Part shown: positions 1 to 7,732 of the stretch, piece after piece
Layout of the letters: every line of letters begins with the position of its first letter
Position numbering within the stretch: the stretch's first letter is position 1
Virus record (IMG/VR): IMGVR_UViG_3300045971_000528
Span: 42,082 to 106,081 of that record
Direction: 5' to 3' (one strand)
From: a virus
DNA length: 64,000 bases
The notes under the pieces: model-generated
Seen by the model: only the letters and a program-made list of their open reading frames with translations
Told to the model about the DNA's origin: nothing
The model's database searches: none
Made by a program: the position numbers and the translations under genes

Positions 1-97
1 CCACTTGGCGCAGGCCTGCAGTGATGTTGTCCTCACCACCAGCCGAGTACTCGAGGAGCAGGTGCTCCTTGAACGATGGCAAGTTAGCTTCCCGCAT
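1..97 (-). CDS. Partial CDS running off the left edge, possible internal head protein
   Basis: Only the first 32 codons are inside the window. The ATG at position 97 lies inside the last codons of the upstream gene (14-nt overlap), and the frame stays open to the edge. The start reads MREANLPSFKEHLLLEYS. A short basic start followed by F-K-E-x-L-x-x-E resembles the capsid-targeting peptides of T4 internal head proteins (MKTYQEFIAE). That resemblance is an inference from one short stretch. Function otherwise unknown. Confidence 0.6.
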   Translation of the reverse strand, partial: MREANLPSFKEHLLLEYSAGGEDNITAGLRQV

Positions 98-821
98 TGA
101 TCAGCTCGGCCTTCAGGGCGCGGTAGGCGGTGTCGACTTCACCAAGCTGAGTAACGAAGTCGCCATTGAGGGATGCAGCAGAGGTGCTGAAGTTGTCATC
201 AGTCACCTGCATCCAGTTTTCCCAGCGTGGTGAGTGAACGATCTTCTCGATCTCGCCAATTTGAACACCAACCTTGAGCAGCTCTTCAGTGAAGTCGCCG
301 CTGTCGTCGTAGTCCTTGGCTTCAGTCAGACGACCTTCAGCAACCTTGCCACGAACGGTGACAGTGCGACCGTTCTCGTCCTGAATGGTGTGGCTGTCGC
401 CAGAGGAACGGATGATCTTCTTGGCACGAGTGACTGTGGTCTTGCCGCCAACAGTGCTCACGATGTTCTTGCCTTCATCGCCTTGATCAGCGGCGCCAGC
501 CATCGCTTCATCTACGTCGCGATGTGCTTCACCTGCTTCATCGGCCATCAAGTCGACTTCAATGTGCGTCATGTGCTTTTCAACGAGACGCTTGAAATCT
601 TCGAAGGCATTCGCTAGTACATGAGAACTCATGGGACCTGCGAAATGTTCGATTGAGCCACCAACCCCAAGGGCGTCTTCGAGATCAGCTAGACTGTCAT
701 TGACGTAGTCAAGGACGGCATGAAACTGGTGTGATGAGACGCCTTCCTGAATGGCTGGAGCTTGCTCCTGCACTTGAGCCGGGCGGAGGGAAGAGAGTTC
801 TTGCAGACGTGAAAGGGACAT
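84..821 (-). CDS. Hypothetical phage protein, 245 aa
   Basis: A mostly hydrophilic protein without signal peptide or membrane segment. The N-terminus (MSLSRLQELSSL) matches in style that of the next gene upstream (MSFTTLSGLLSLHE), and both have long helical, acidic bodies, so the two may be distant paralogues or share a targeting signal. The start is supported by GGAG seven bases upstream of ATG and a late octamer at 846-853. No catalytic motif was recognised; a structural or internal head role is possible but unproven. Confidence 0.8.
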   Translation of the reverse strand: MSLSRLQELSSLRPAQVQEQAPAIQEGVSSHQFHAVLDYVNDSLADLEDALGVGGSIEHFAGPMSSHVLANAFEDFKRLVEKHMTHIEVDLMADEAGEAHRDVDEAMAGAADQGDEGKNIVSTVGGKTTVTRAKKIIRSSGDSHTIQDENGRTVTVRGKVAEGRLTEAKDYDDSGDFTEELLKVGVQIGEIEKIVHSPRWENWMQVTDDNFSTSAASLNGDFVTQLGEVDTAYRALKAELINAGS

Positions 822-845
822 GAGAGTCTCCGGATGTTCGTAGCT

Positions 846-853
846 TATTTATC
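846..853 (-). promoter_or_regulatory. T4-type late promoter octamer GATAAATA
   Basis: Reads GATAAATA on the minus strand, 24 nt before the ATG at 821. It matches the T4 late -10 consensus TATAAATA in seven of eight bases. Confidence 0.65.
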
Positions 854-866
854 GTTCCGGACAGCA

Positions 867-888
867 GAATGGGCCCGAAGGCCCATTC
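867..888 (-). terminator. Hairpin terminator with TTCGG loop
   Basis: An 8-bp stem (GAATGGGC with GCCCATTC) closes a CTTCGG-type loop between two minus-strand genes. There is no strong T-run after it. The same CTTCGG loop occurs in the hairpins near 20.0, 43.4, 58.7 and 60.6 kb. Confidence 0.6.
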
Positions 889-891
889 ATT

Positions 892-927
892 TTGCGCGCG
901 CTATCTTGAAGCTAATGCTATAAATCG
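892..927 (-). repeat. 36-bp element, copy 1
   Basis: Read on the minus strand it contains TTATAGCATTAG and GATAGCGCGCGCA. A second copy differing at only a few bases lies at 40462-40497. Both sit just downstream of a minus-strand stop codon. Confidence 0.6.
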
Positions 928-936
928 GCGGCGGAG

Positions 937-1401
937 TTATGGTGTTGGTTCTTCTTCAGGCGGAAGATCGGTAGGAGCTCCATCCAGGTCTTCGTCTGGC
1001 GGTGTTTCGTCTTCTGGTGCAGGTTCAGCCGGCTCATCGAAGGCGCCTGTGTCCTGCTGCATGCCGGTTCCCCAAGCCTGATGCAGGTCGTCGACCGCAT
1101 TAAACAGCGTCTCGATAGCAGAGTGCACTGCATCAAGAGCACCCATATCTCCGCCAGCCTTGACACCAATGTGGTGCAGCTTGTGTGCCTGACCTGTAGC
1201 ACCTGGTGCATGCTTGAAGATGGACTCGATTTCCTCGAGCTTGTTGCGGGCCTGGTCGATCTTGTCGTAGAAGCGAACGATCTCCGCACGCGACAAAACG
1301 GGGTGCGGCTTTGGGCCCATCCCGTATTCGTCTTGATCTTCAGTGATCGGAGTGGCTGATTCGTGCAGGCTCAGCAGACCCGAGAGGGTTGTGAAGGACA
1401 T
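937..1401 (-). CDS. Hypothetical phage protein, 154 aa, acidic C-terminus
   Basis: The middle of the protein is predicted helical (ARNKLEEIESIFKHA), and the last 35 residues are rich in Pro, Glu and Asp (repeated PPEEE/PEDE). GGAG lies seven bases before ATG and a late octamer at 1425-1432. It resembles the following gene in its start (MSFTTLSGLLSLHE). No known domain was recognised. Confidence 0.75.
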   Translation of the reverse strand: MSFTTLSGLLSLHESATPITEDQDEYGMGPKPHPVLSRAEIVRFYDKIDQARNKLEEIESIFKHAPGATGQAHKLHHIGVKAGGDMGALDAVHSAIETLFNAVDDLHQAWGTGMQQDTGAFDEPAEPAPEDETPPDEDLDGAPTDLPPEEEPTP

Positions 1402-1424
1402 AGGAACTCCATGTTGGATGCTCC

Positions 1425-1432
1425 TATTTATG
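1425..1432 (-). promoter_or_regulatory. T4-type late promoter octamer CATAAATA
   Basis: CATAAATA on the minus strand, 23 nt before the ATG at 1401, with GGAG in between. Confidence 0.65.
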
Positions 1433-2096
1433 CCCGGTTCCGCTCATATTGCAGCTCGTCCAGCCATGCCATGAACTCCCGATAGACCTCGATTGCTGGC
1501 TTCGGCGGCTCGAAATCCTGCAGTTCGACGATCCCGATGTTCAGCAACCGCGTCCAGTTGGTGCCACGACTCGGCATCAGGTGGTAGGCCTCGATCGTGA
1601 GGGCGTACATGTCGGCCCACTTGATGATGTCACGGGTTGTGGAATCCGGTTCTGACAGGCCGAGGGATTGCCAGATGGTTTCCATCATGCGCTGCTCGAT
1701 AGCACCGTATGCCTCCTTCATTCCCGGTAGCTGCTTCAGCGGGGTGGGTAGGTCGAGCAAGTAGGCCTCGCTGCCATCATGCACATGCGAATGAAGAAGG
1801 ACGGTACCGGTGATGTAGTGCGCAACCTCACCGTGGAAGTGGGTTTCGTTGTAGAAGCTCTGCCGAAGACCTGTCTCTTTGGGATCCTTCAAGCGCTGAA
1901 CGATCTTGGCGACTGCTGTGGAGTGTTGTCCTACCGTGTAGGGCAGGGTGGTCATGGTGTGACCTGCATACCGAGGCATGCGACTGAGTGCCCACCCCAT
2001 GTCACGATGGTCGATCTGCTCCACCTTCGGATCGAGGAGGTCGATATAGAGACCACTCACGGTCTCGATGCAGTTGGTTCCAACTGGTGTGTTCAT
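1428..2096 (-). CDS. HD-domain phosphohydrolase, YfbR-like 5'-nucleotidase type
   Basis: The 222-aa protein carries the pattern of phage and bacterial HD hydrolases: R-Y-A-G-H-T, then VGQHSTAVAKIV, then LLHSHVHDGSEAYLLDLPTP with the His-Asp metal pair, and a late Asp in IKWADMYAL. Family members of this type dephosphorylate deoxynucleoside monophosphates, which would fit nucleotide supply during infection; the substrate here is inferred. The start overlaps the stop of the upstream acetyltransferase gene by ATGA, so the two are translationally coupled. Confidence 0.85.
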   Translation of the reverse strand: MNTPVGTNCIETVSGLYIDLLDPKVEQIDHRDMGWALSRMPRYAGHTMTTLPYTVGQHSTAVAKIVQRLKDPKETGLRQSFYNETHFHGEVAHYITGTVLLHSHVHDGSEAYLLDLPTPLKQLPGMKEAYGAIEQRMMETIWQSLGLSEPDSTTRDIIKWADMYALTIEAYHLMPSRGTNWTRLLNIGIVELQDFEPPKPAIEVYREFMAWLDELQYERNRA

Positions 2097-2632
2097 GCCG
2101 TTCTCTTGGTTGTGGCGACTAGACGAATGTCTCCCTTGCCGCCGTAAAGCCGATGCCGGCTGTAGAGCTCCCCATCATCCCAGTAGACAGGACAGCGAAT
2201 GCTCAGGTTCTTGAAATCATGGGCCCAAATAGTGAAGAAGTCTCTTCGAACGAAACTCTCCCACAGGGCTTTCGAGTGCTTCGTGTGGGTCTTGCCTGAT
2301 GCGACCAACATGCCATCATCATTGATGACCGCGCGGTAGAGATCCTTGGCCAATCCCTGCCCACGAAATGCAGGGAAGATCCAGAGCTGCTCGACTTCCC
2401 ATGCAGTCCAGCCGGGTCGCTGCTTGAGCATGAGCCAAGCCATCGGCCTTGGGCCTTTGGATGTCTCTCGGAAGATGGCGTAGTAGACTCGAAACCCAAG
2501 CCCGCAGCAAGGTAGCTGCACCACTCCACGTTTCCCAACAAACCGATTGGGTCCTTGCTGGTGGCGACGCGTGATGATCTTGTAGGTCCATTCCCAGTAT
2601 GGACGCGTGATGCTCTGCTCGAGAATCTGCAC
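2093..2632 (-). CDS. GNAT-family N-acetyltransferase
   Basis: 179 aa starting at GTG (position 2632) after a GGTGAG ribosome site. The acetyl-CoA-binding motif A is visible: W-E-V-E-Q-L-W-I-F-P-A-F followed by RGQGLAKDLYRAV, then a typical C-terminal stretch (KHSKALWESFVRRDFF). The substrate cannot be deduced. It sits between a small zinc-ribbon gene and the HD hydrolase gene in a run of overlapping genes. A second, unrelated GNAT gene lies at 9501-9962. Confidence 0.85.
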   Translation of the reverse strand: MQILEQSITRPYWEWTYKIITRRHQQGPNRFVGKRGVVQLPCCGLGFRVYYAIFRETSKGPRPMAWLMLKQRPGWTAWEVEQLWIFPAFRGQGLAKDLYRAVINDDGMLVASGKTHTKHSKALWESFVRRDFFTIWAHDFKNLSIRCPVYWDDGELYSRHRLYGGKGDIRLVATTKRTA

Positions 2633-2636
2633 TAGC

Positions 2637-2846
2637 TCACCACTTGTTGATGGGGCAGGAAGCTTCGAGCAGCTTCGTCTTCAGATCGAGGAAGCAACCG
2701 CAGAGGTCGCATTGGTGTGTCATTTTGCGATAGTGCGGACATGCTTGGCAGACCTTGACACGTTCGCCCGCCAGTTCACCATCAGCCATGGGTGGCAGCT
2801 CGCCCTTCATAAGCTTGCGTGCGATGTCTTTGAGGGTCAAACTCAT
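2637..2846 (-). CDS. Small zinc-ribbon protein, 69 aa
   Basis: Cysteines are arranged as C-x2-C (residues 33 and 36, CQACPHY), C-x2-C-x-C (CDLCGC, about 47-52) and a last Cys near the end, the pattern of a compact metal-binding knuckle. The start overlaps the stop of the upstream gene by ATGA. Function unknown; small proteins of this type are common in T4-like phages. Confidence 0.75.
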   Translation of the reverse strand: MSLTLKDIARKLMKGELPPMADGELAGERVKVCQACPHYRKMTHQCDLCGCFLDLKTKLLEASCPINKW

Positions 2847-3256
2847 GAGCGCCTCTTGTTGCTGGAGAGGAGAGCTTGGAGCTCGTCCTCAGACACGTAC
2901 ACATCGTTGCCTTTGTTGTAGGCAGGCGCCACATTGAACTTCCGCTCGCGTGCAGCCAGTTCGCGAGCCAGCATCTCAGGATCCTCGGCGTACTGGAGCT
3001 CAGGTCGAGCCACAGTTTTGGTGCCACCGTGGCGGATGTACTTCGCTGCATGGTGTGGATGCAGACCTTCGCACCTGTCTGTGAGCATGCGGGGCGGGTT
3101 GCTCTTCGGCTTGATGGCCGTGATTGACGTCTGCCGAATGCCGCTCGACATGGTGCTCACAGACTGTAGCCATGCATTGTATTCGGCTTCAAGCTTCTGC
3201 CATCCCGGCTTGCGCTTCTGCTTGCCTGGTCGAGTGTGTATACGAAGTAGTCCCAT
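2843..3256 (-). CDS. Hypothetical basic protein, 137 aa, probably leaderless
   Basis: The N-terminus is strongly basic (HTRPGKQKRKPGWQK) and the C-terminus forms a possible E-D-E-L helix. No family was recognised. A -10 hexamer TACAAT ends exactly 6 nt before the ATG at 3256, so transcription should start at or next to the A of ATG; there is no room for a ribosome site. It heads a run of overlapping genes down to 1428. Confidence 0.75.
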   Translation of the reverse strand: MGLLRIHTRPGKQKRKPGWQKLEAEYNAWLQSVSTMSSGIRQTSITAIKPKSNPPRMLTDRCEGLHPHHAAKYIRHGGTKTVARPELQYAEDPEMLARELAARERKFNVAPAYNKGNDVYVSEDELQALLSSNKRRS

Positions 3257-3262
3257 GATGCC

Positions 3263-3268
3263 ATTGTA
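3263..3268 (-). promoter_or_regulatory. -10 hexamer TACAAT, 6 nt before ATG
   Basis: TACAAT on the minus strand, 6 nt from the ATG at 3256. Seventeen bases upstream is GTCGCT, the same -35-position hexamer found in front of the gene at 7915-8727. Confidence 0.55.
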
Positions 3269-3293
3269 TCACGACAATGGGTCGGAGCGACCT

Positions 3294-3998
3294 CTACTTG
3301 CGACGTTTGTAGAGGATGAGCGCCAACCCAGCGACCAGCAGCGACAGCGTTGATGGTTCAGGAATGCTGGGTACGACAACTGGAATGTAGATGGGCGGCG
3401 ATGGCTGCCACACAGGCCATCTGTTTGGATAGTCAGGCTCTTGCGGCACGATGCTGTTGGTCTGTGGCAAGGGGGCTGGCGGCACCATTGGAGTATCGGG
3501 CGGGGTCGTAGCACCGCCACCTGGTATTTTGTCGCCAGTTCCTGGTGGAACCCCGGCACCACCACCACCACCACCACCCTTTGATTCTGGTTTCGGTTCA
3601 GGCTTTGGCGCCACGCGCGTGATTTGGCTGAGGTTTCCGCAGATAGTGGGGACAATTACACAATACCCGTCGCTGCAATAGACCATACCACGTTCGAGAG
3701 CATCCGGCTTCCACTTGTCGCGAGTAACGGTAGCGCACATCTGGTTTCGTCCAAAGTGCATCCCACGCAGATCAGTGTACTCGTGCTTGCCCTTGATTTC
3801 AGTCTTCGTAATGTCAACGACTTCATCGAACTTGCGCTTTGCAATCCGCTGTTGCAGCCGATCGCGAGTCTCTTGTGGGATGTCGGTGTAGTGCTGCACT
3901 GCAGACGGCACATCACCCTGAAACCGGTTCGCCCCTGGATTGTCCCAAGAGCATGACGGGGTTGAGATGATAGCGGCGAGAGCGAGGGCACTGAGCAT
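3294..3998 (-). CDS. Predicted lipoprotein with C-terminal PEP-CTERM sorting signal
   Basis: 234 aa. The N-terminus is a short signal sequence ending in a lipobox (STPSC, Cys 16). The C-terminus ends IPEPSTLSLLVAGLALILY followed by KRRK: a P-E-P motif, a hydrophobic helix and a basic tail, which is the PEP-CTERM tag recognised by exosortases of biofilm-forming Gram-negative bacteria. Between them is a proline- and glycine-rich region with a run of seven glycines. A phage protein with both a lipobox and an exosortase tag is unusual and implies display on the host surface. A late octamer lies only 4 nt before ATG, suggesting a leaderless late mRNA. Confidence 0.85.
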   Translation of the reverse strand: MLSALALAAIISTPSCSWDNPGANRFQGDVPSAVQHYTDIPQETRDRLQQRIAKRKFDEVVDITKTEIKGKHEYTDLRGMHFGRNQMCATVTRDKWKPDALERGMVYCSDGYCVIVPTICGNLSQITRVAPKPEPKPESKGGGGGGGAGVPPGTGDKIPGGGATTPPDTPMVPPAPLPQTNSIVPQEPDYPNRWPVWQPSPPIYIPVVVPSIPEPSTLSLLVAGLALILYKRRK

Positions 3999-4002
3999 GC
4001 CC

Positions 4003-4010
4003 TATTTATG
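4003..4010 (-). promoter_or_regulatory. T4-type late promoter octamer CATAAATA, 4 nt before ATG
   Basis: CATAAATA ends 4 nt before the ATG at 3998. In T4 the start point lies about six bases downstream of the octamer, so the mRNA would begin at the start codon. Confidence 0.65.
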
Positions 4011-4012
4011 GC

Positions 4013-4318
4013 TCAGCGCATGTCGTGCCCAGGCTGATTCACGTGTACCGTGTAGTTGTTTTCCGACAACCACGTTCCATCGACCTCTTCAGCATCGATG
4101 CAAGGCACCACAGACTTCCCCGTTTTGTTCTTGAGGATCCTATGGTCGGTCAGATCGTAGATCCAACTTGCCTCAAATGTCAGCCGCTGTGGAAGCGCGG
4201 CACCATTATCGAACCTCGGCCGAGGAAGGATGACATCGTACTCGATCCCGCCAAGACGCCGACCCACTACGTGATAGTAGTGGGTCTTTACACGCACCCT
4301 GACGAGTTCGCGGGTCAC
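4013..4318 (-). CDS. Hypothetical protein, 101 aa
   Basis: A soluble beta-rich protein (VRVRVKTHYYHVVGRRLGG...) of unknown function. The start overlaps the stop of the upstream gene by ATGA, so it is co-translated with it. Confidence 0.7.
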   Translation of the reverse strand: MTRELVRVRVKTHYYHVVGRRLGGIEYDVILPRPRFDNGAALPQRLTFEASWIYDLTDHRILKNKTGKSVVPCIDAEEVDGTWLSENNYTVHVNQPGHDMR

Positions 4319-4584
4319 GCCTCGACTTGTTCAGGCTGAGCAGCCTTGCCGGCACCACGGAGAATGCGCTTGCCGGCGGTCTTCTCGGCCTTGCCGCCAG
4401 ACGACTCGTGCTCCGCCTTAATCATCTCGGCGATGCGCTTCAGCACTTCGGGATTGTCCCGATAGCCCCACTTCTTGCCATGGGACGGCGTGGTGCGAGC
4501 CGGACCCTTCTCACCGTTCTTGTGCATCAAAGTAATGCTGCGAGCCTTGGCGAGGTTCCGGGCGTTCTTGCTGTTGCGGGACAT
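4315..4584 (-). CDS. Hypothetical basic protein, 89 aa
   Basis: Rich in Lys, Arg and Gly (SRNSKNARNLAKARS at the start, GKRILRGAGK near the end) with one central helix (PEVLKRIAEMIKAEHE). This composition fits nucleic-acid binding, but no family is recognised. It is the first gene after the CCA-adding enzyme gene. Confidence 0.7.
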   Translation of the reverse strand: MSRNSKNARNLAKARSITLMHKNGEKGPARTTPSHGKKWGYRDNPEVLKRIAEMIKAEHESSGGKAEKTAGKRILRGAGKAAQPEQVEA

Positions 4585-4628
4585 GTGGTCTCCAGTTGAA
4601 TAGATCTATTGTAAGTCGAGAGCCGGGT

Positions 4629-5735
4629 TTAGCAGGCTCTTTCGTCAGGTTGCAGCATCGAGATCAGAGCACCGATGCGGGCTTGTTCGATGCCCTCACC
4701 GATTTCCTTGCCGCTCATGCCATCGGCCACGAACACGGGTGCCAGTTGAGAAGCCAGCGGTTGCGCGAGGCTGAAGCCACCCACCATTTCGCGGGCAGTG
4801 AATGTCTGCGCTGTGCCCAACTTCGCCGCGCCGTAGCTGATCAGCGTGAACAGCTCCAGGCGCTTTTCATTCTGCCAGCCGATGCGCCGCAGCAATGCAC
4901 TCAAATCGCGGGCGGTATGATTGGCTGTGCGGTTCTGGCTGATGAACTGCGCAAATGCCCAACCTTCGCTACCGCCGACCTGCATCGAGAACGCTTGATC
5001 ACTTTGCGCGATGGCTGTGAACGCCAGCACACGTTCGTCCTTGTTGAAGTTCTGGCGAACCCAACCAGCAACATCGGCGAGTCGCAAGGTGTTCATGCCG
5101 CGGAAGAAGCTGACGTGCTGGGTAACCTTCAGCTCATGCAGCATCTTGAAGAAGCGCATGCAGCCCTTGACCGTGCACGTCTTCAGCACCTTGACAATCT
5201 CGGCAGCGAAGCGCTCCCACGGCAGCTCATTCAGCTCGCCGCGTGCGACCATTTCCTGCGCGAATAACAGCGTGACGTCAGCGACCGTGAAATCCTCGAA
5301 GCGACCGTAGAAGCGAGCCAAACGAACGACGCGCAATGGGTCTTCCTTGAAGGCACTCGACACATGGCGTAGGATGCGCTTGTTGATGTCGTTGATGCCG
5401 TCGAACGGGTCGATGAACTCGCTGGTCTCTTCGTCCATGGCGATCGCATTGATCGTCAAGTCACGACGGCCCAGGTCGTCGGCCAGCGTGACATCTTCGT
5501 CGTAGTGCACCGCGAAACCGTGGTAGCCGGCCCCCGTCTTGCGCTCCGTGCGAGCGAGAGCGTATTCTTCACCCGTCGTGGGATGCAGGAAGACAGGGAA
5601 ATCGGCACCGACTTGTTCGTAGCCCATGGCCAGCATCTCTTGCGGGGATGCACCAACGACTACATAGTCACGGTCCTGGATGGAGTTGCCCATCAACAGG
5701 TCACGAACTGCGCCACCAACGAGGTATTGTTTCAT
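4629..5735 (-). CDS. cca: CCA-adding tRNA nucleotidyltransferase
   Basis: 368 aa, close to bacterial class II enzymes. The start LVGGAVRDLLMG, the metal-binding pair in DRDYVVVG (Asp21, Asp23), the RRDLTINAIAMD block (90-101) and DPLRVVRLARF are all in order. The enzyme adds or repairs the 3' CCA of tRNAs. Several tRNAs in this window lack an encoded CCA, so a phage copy makes sense next to the tRNA region and the RNase P RNA gene. It has its own promoter (TGTACA, 16 nt, TAGAAT), whose -10 ends 6 nt before ATG, predicting a leaderless mRNA. Confidence 0.95.
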   Translation of the reverse strand: MKQYLVGGAVRDLLMGNSIQDRDYVVVGASPQEMLAMGYEQVGADFPVFLHPTTGEEYALARTERKTGAGYHGFAVHYDEDVTLADDLGRRDLTINAIAMDEETSEFIDPFDGINDINKRILRHVSSAFKEDPLRVVRLARFYGRFEDFTVADVTLLFAQEMVARGELNELPWERFAAEIVKVLKTCTVKGCMRFFKMLHELKVTQHVSFFRGMNTLRLADVAGWVRQNFNKDERVLAFTAIAQSDQAFSMQVGGSEGWAFAQFISQNRTANHTARDLSALLRRIGWQNEKRLELFTLISYGAAKLGTAQTFTAREMVGGFSLAQPLASQLAPVFVADGMSGKEIGEGIEQARIGALISMLQPDERAC

Positions 5736-5741
5736 GGTGCT

Positions 5742-5769
5742 ATTCTATCACAGCGGGTAGGAATGTACA
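5742..5769 (-). promoter_or_regulatory. Sigma70-like promoter of cca
   Basis: TGTACA (5764-5769), a 16-nt spacer and TAGAAT (5742-5747). The -10 ends 6 nt before the ATG of cca. Confidence 0.7.
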
Positions 5770-5780
5770 CTACGAAAGTG

Positions 5781-5954
5781 TTACCGCGGCCGATGGATCT
5801 GTTCGTGGGTTTCGATTTTGTGGCACTTACGGCAGATGTGCCGCTCAGACCAGAAGCGGTAACCAGACCGCAGGTCTTGATCCTCGACGGTGTCAAGGTA
5901 CCGCCACTGGTGATTGCACCAGAGCATGCTTTTGATCCAAGCTAGGATGTTCAT
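5781..5954 (-). CDS. Small zinc-ribbon-like protein, 57 aa
   Basis: The frame starts ATG at 5954, overlapping the upstream stop by ATGA, and ends with TAA at 5781. The protein has C-N-H near the start (WCNHQW) and a C-R-K-C-H pair (ICRKCHKI), a plausible single metal knuckle. It fills an otherwise empty gap between two genes, with coding-like composition throughout. Function unknown. Confidence 0.65.
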   Translation of the reverse strand: MNILAWIKSMLWCNHQWRYLDTVEDQDLRSGYRFWSERHICRKCHKIETHEQIHRPR

Positions 5955-6352
5955 GCCCAGTCCAGCAACATGCCCACGTCTAGTTCGAGAACGATGGCAT
6001 GTCGATCTTGAAGGGTGATGTCAGCCCAGTCCAAACAGGCGGGGTCGATCGCGCCGTCCTTCATGAGCATGTTCAGCGAGATGCGGAGGTTGGTGTCGGT
6101 GATGGCATGACCGTGAATCTCGGAGTCGTAGCCTTCCAGCCGAAGCTGCGCGACTGCATGAATGTCGCTTGGGCTGTCGTCATCATCAGCCTGCATGGAC
6201 ACACCGACCCCGGTGATCTTGCAGTAGCGGGGGAATTCAGACTTGCCGTGCTTGCCGTTGCCATCTTCACCAAACATGAAGATGGTCTTGCCGAGCATGG
6301 CACGTTCAAGCAGGATCCTGCAGTCCTGGCGAAGTTCTTCAAGAATTGTCAT
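5951..6352 (-). CDS. Hypothetical protein, 133 aa
   Basis: A soluble protein that begins MTILEELRQDCRILLERAM and has an acidic run (ADDDDSPSD) in the middle. No family was recognised. The start lies inside the end of the 53-aa gene upstream and the stop overlaps the next start by ATGA, so it is part of a small operon transcribed from the promoter at 6509-6537. Confidence 0.7.
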   Translation of the reverse strand: MTILEELRQDCRILLERAMLGKTIFMFGEDGNGKHGKSEFPRYCKITGVGVSMQADDDDSPSDIHAVAQLRLEGYDSEIHGHAITDTNLRISLNMLMKDGAIDPACLDWADITLQDRHAIVLELDVGMLLDWA

Positions 6353-6500
6353 TGAGTTGGCGCTGCAGATCGCGCTTCAGGTTCTGGCGGTTGAAGTCCT
6401 TCGGCCCACGCATACGACCGCCCTTAGCAGCAAGCAACACATCGTTGAGCTGCTTGGCGCGGGGTTTGGGGATATGAATGGTGAAGGTGGTCTTTTGCAT
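6339..6500 (-). CDS. Small basic protein, 53 aa
   Basis: Starts MQKTTFTIHIPKPRAK and ends with a basic stretch (RQNLKRDLQRQLND). The -10 hexamer TATAAT lies 8 nt before ATG, leaving almost no leader. The stop overlaps the start of the following gene by 14 nt. Unknown function; the composition would suit nucleic-acid binding. Confidence 0.65.
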   Translation of the reverse strand: MQKTTFTIHIPKPRAKQLNDVLLAAKGGRMRGPKDFNRQNLKRDLQRQLNDNS

Positions 6501-6508
6501 GATGAATC

Positions 6509-6537
6509 ATTATACATCGGGTACGTGCACATGTACA
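6509..6537 (-). promoter_or_regulatory. Sigma70-like promoter TGTACA-17-TATAAT
   Basis: TGTACA (6532-6537), 17-nt spacer, TATAAT (6509-6514), upstream of the 53-aa gene starting at 6500. Confidence 0.75.
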
Positions 6538-6540
6538 CCG

Positions 6541-6753
6541 TCAAGATGTAACCTCAACTGTTAGATCCCACATAGCGTTTTCGATGTCGAGATCGGCCGC
6601 CAGGATCTTACAGCCCGGAGATTGCTGCTGCGCTTGCGCCACCATCCACTGCCGTTCGTCAGGCAGAACACCAAGCGCCGTACCCATGATGGCATGGTCG
6701 GCGATGATGTCCTCTTGCTCAGGACTACATGGAACTCGAATGGTCGTCATCAC
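6541..6753 (-). CDS. Hypothetical protein, 70 aa
   Basis: Short soluble protein (MMTTIRVPCSPEQEDIIADH...). Its start overlaps the stop of the phosphatase gene by ATGA, so it is probably coupled to it. No motif was recognised. Confidence 0.65.
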   Translation of the reverse strand: MMTTIRVPCSPEQEDIIADHAIMGTALGVLPDERQWMVAQAQQQSPGCKILAADLDIENAMWDLTVEVTS

Positions 6754-7703
6754 TCTATCTCGTCAAATGAGGTGGCGCCCTCAGCCCTCTTGGCTGGTGG
6801 GGTATCGATGACAAGAGGTTCAACCTCCCAGAATTGCGTTTCGGTGGCTTGATAGAACTTCCATGTGCCAAGCTCAACGCACGTCATGCGCTCCCAACCA
6901 GTAGCATCCGTGTCGTACGAGCCGTAGGCGCATGTGTCGATGTTCGTCTGCCCGATGATGGTGAGTGGGCGCTGCACGATCGTGTGACCACTGATGATGT
7001 GACTCAACTTGTCGTTGAACATCTTCGGCTTGTTGCCATTGAGGTAGACCGTACGTTTGATCTTCTCGACGTTGGACAGGTTGGCCTTGTAGAAGTTATA
7101 GAAGAGGAAGCGGCCCCACACAATGTGGTCGCCGTCTCGGGTCTGTACATTGTTCAGCGCAAGCACCTTGGCTGGGTCAGCAAGGATCTCATCAGTCACC
7201 TCATGTCCAGGTGGGAACTCGGCGTGGATCACGTGGAACTTCTTGCCATCAGGTCGTTCGATGGTGATGAGGAGCGGAAGCTCCTCAACAAGCGGGAACA
7301 ATTCAAACAAGGCCTTGCTGTCTGCTTCAATGACCGGACGCTTCGATTCGTCTGTGATGAAGCTAGTGCGGTGCTGCCAATCCTTGTAGGCCTGAATGCC
7401 CCATGCCCCGCCATTCTGAACCCAGAACTGGCCCATGTACCCGCCATTGAATGCCTCGAGCATCATCTGCTCGTGGTTGGCAAGCACACAGTGGAACCAC
7501 GACTCGTTCAACAGCTGAAGACAGCGAAGACTGTCAGGCCCGCGATCTACCAGATCGGCAACGCTGACGAGACGATCCTTGGTAGGATCAAACCTAACGC
7601 CAGCCAGCAGATTCACCAAGACCGATAAGGATCCGTGAATGTCCCCAACCACGAAGTCTCTGCCTTCATGGTTGGGTGGTAGGGTCTTGATTGGATTTCG
7701 CAT
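6750..7703 (-). CDS. PPP-type metallophosphoesterase (Ser/Thr phosphatase or Ap4A hydrolase family)
   Basis: 317 aa with the PPP signature in order: GDIHG (20-24), ADLVDRGPDS (49-58, with Ala in place of the usual Gly before D), ANHEQMM (75-81, usually GNHE) and a late GHTIVQRP. This matches phage lambda-type phosphatases and ApaH-like enzymes, which bind two metal ions. Substrate could be phosphoprotein or dinucleoside polyphosphate; the sequence does not decide. Confidence 0.9.
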   Translation of the reverse strand: MRNPIKTLPPNHEGRDFVVGDIHGSLSVLVNLLAGVRFDPTKDRLVSVADLVDRGPDSLRCLQLLNESWFHCVLANHEQMMLEAFNGGYMGQFWVQNGGAWGIQAYKDWQHRTSFITDESKRPVIEADSKALFELFPLVEELPLLITIERPDGKKFHVIHAEFPPGHEVTDEILADPAKVLALNNVQTRDGDHIVWGRFLFYNFYKANLSNVEKIKRTVYLNGNKPKMFNDKLSHIISGHTIVQRPLTIIGQTNIDTCAYGSYDTDATGWERMTCVELGTWKFYQATETQFWEVEPLVIDTPPAKRAEGATSFDEIE

Positions 7704-7732
7704 TCGATACTGCCAAAGGTGAGGAGTTGTAT

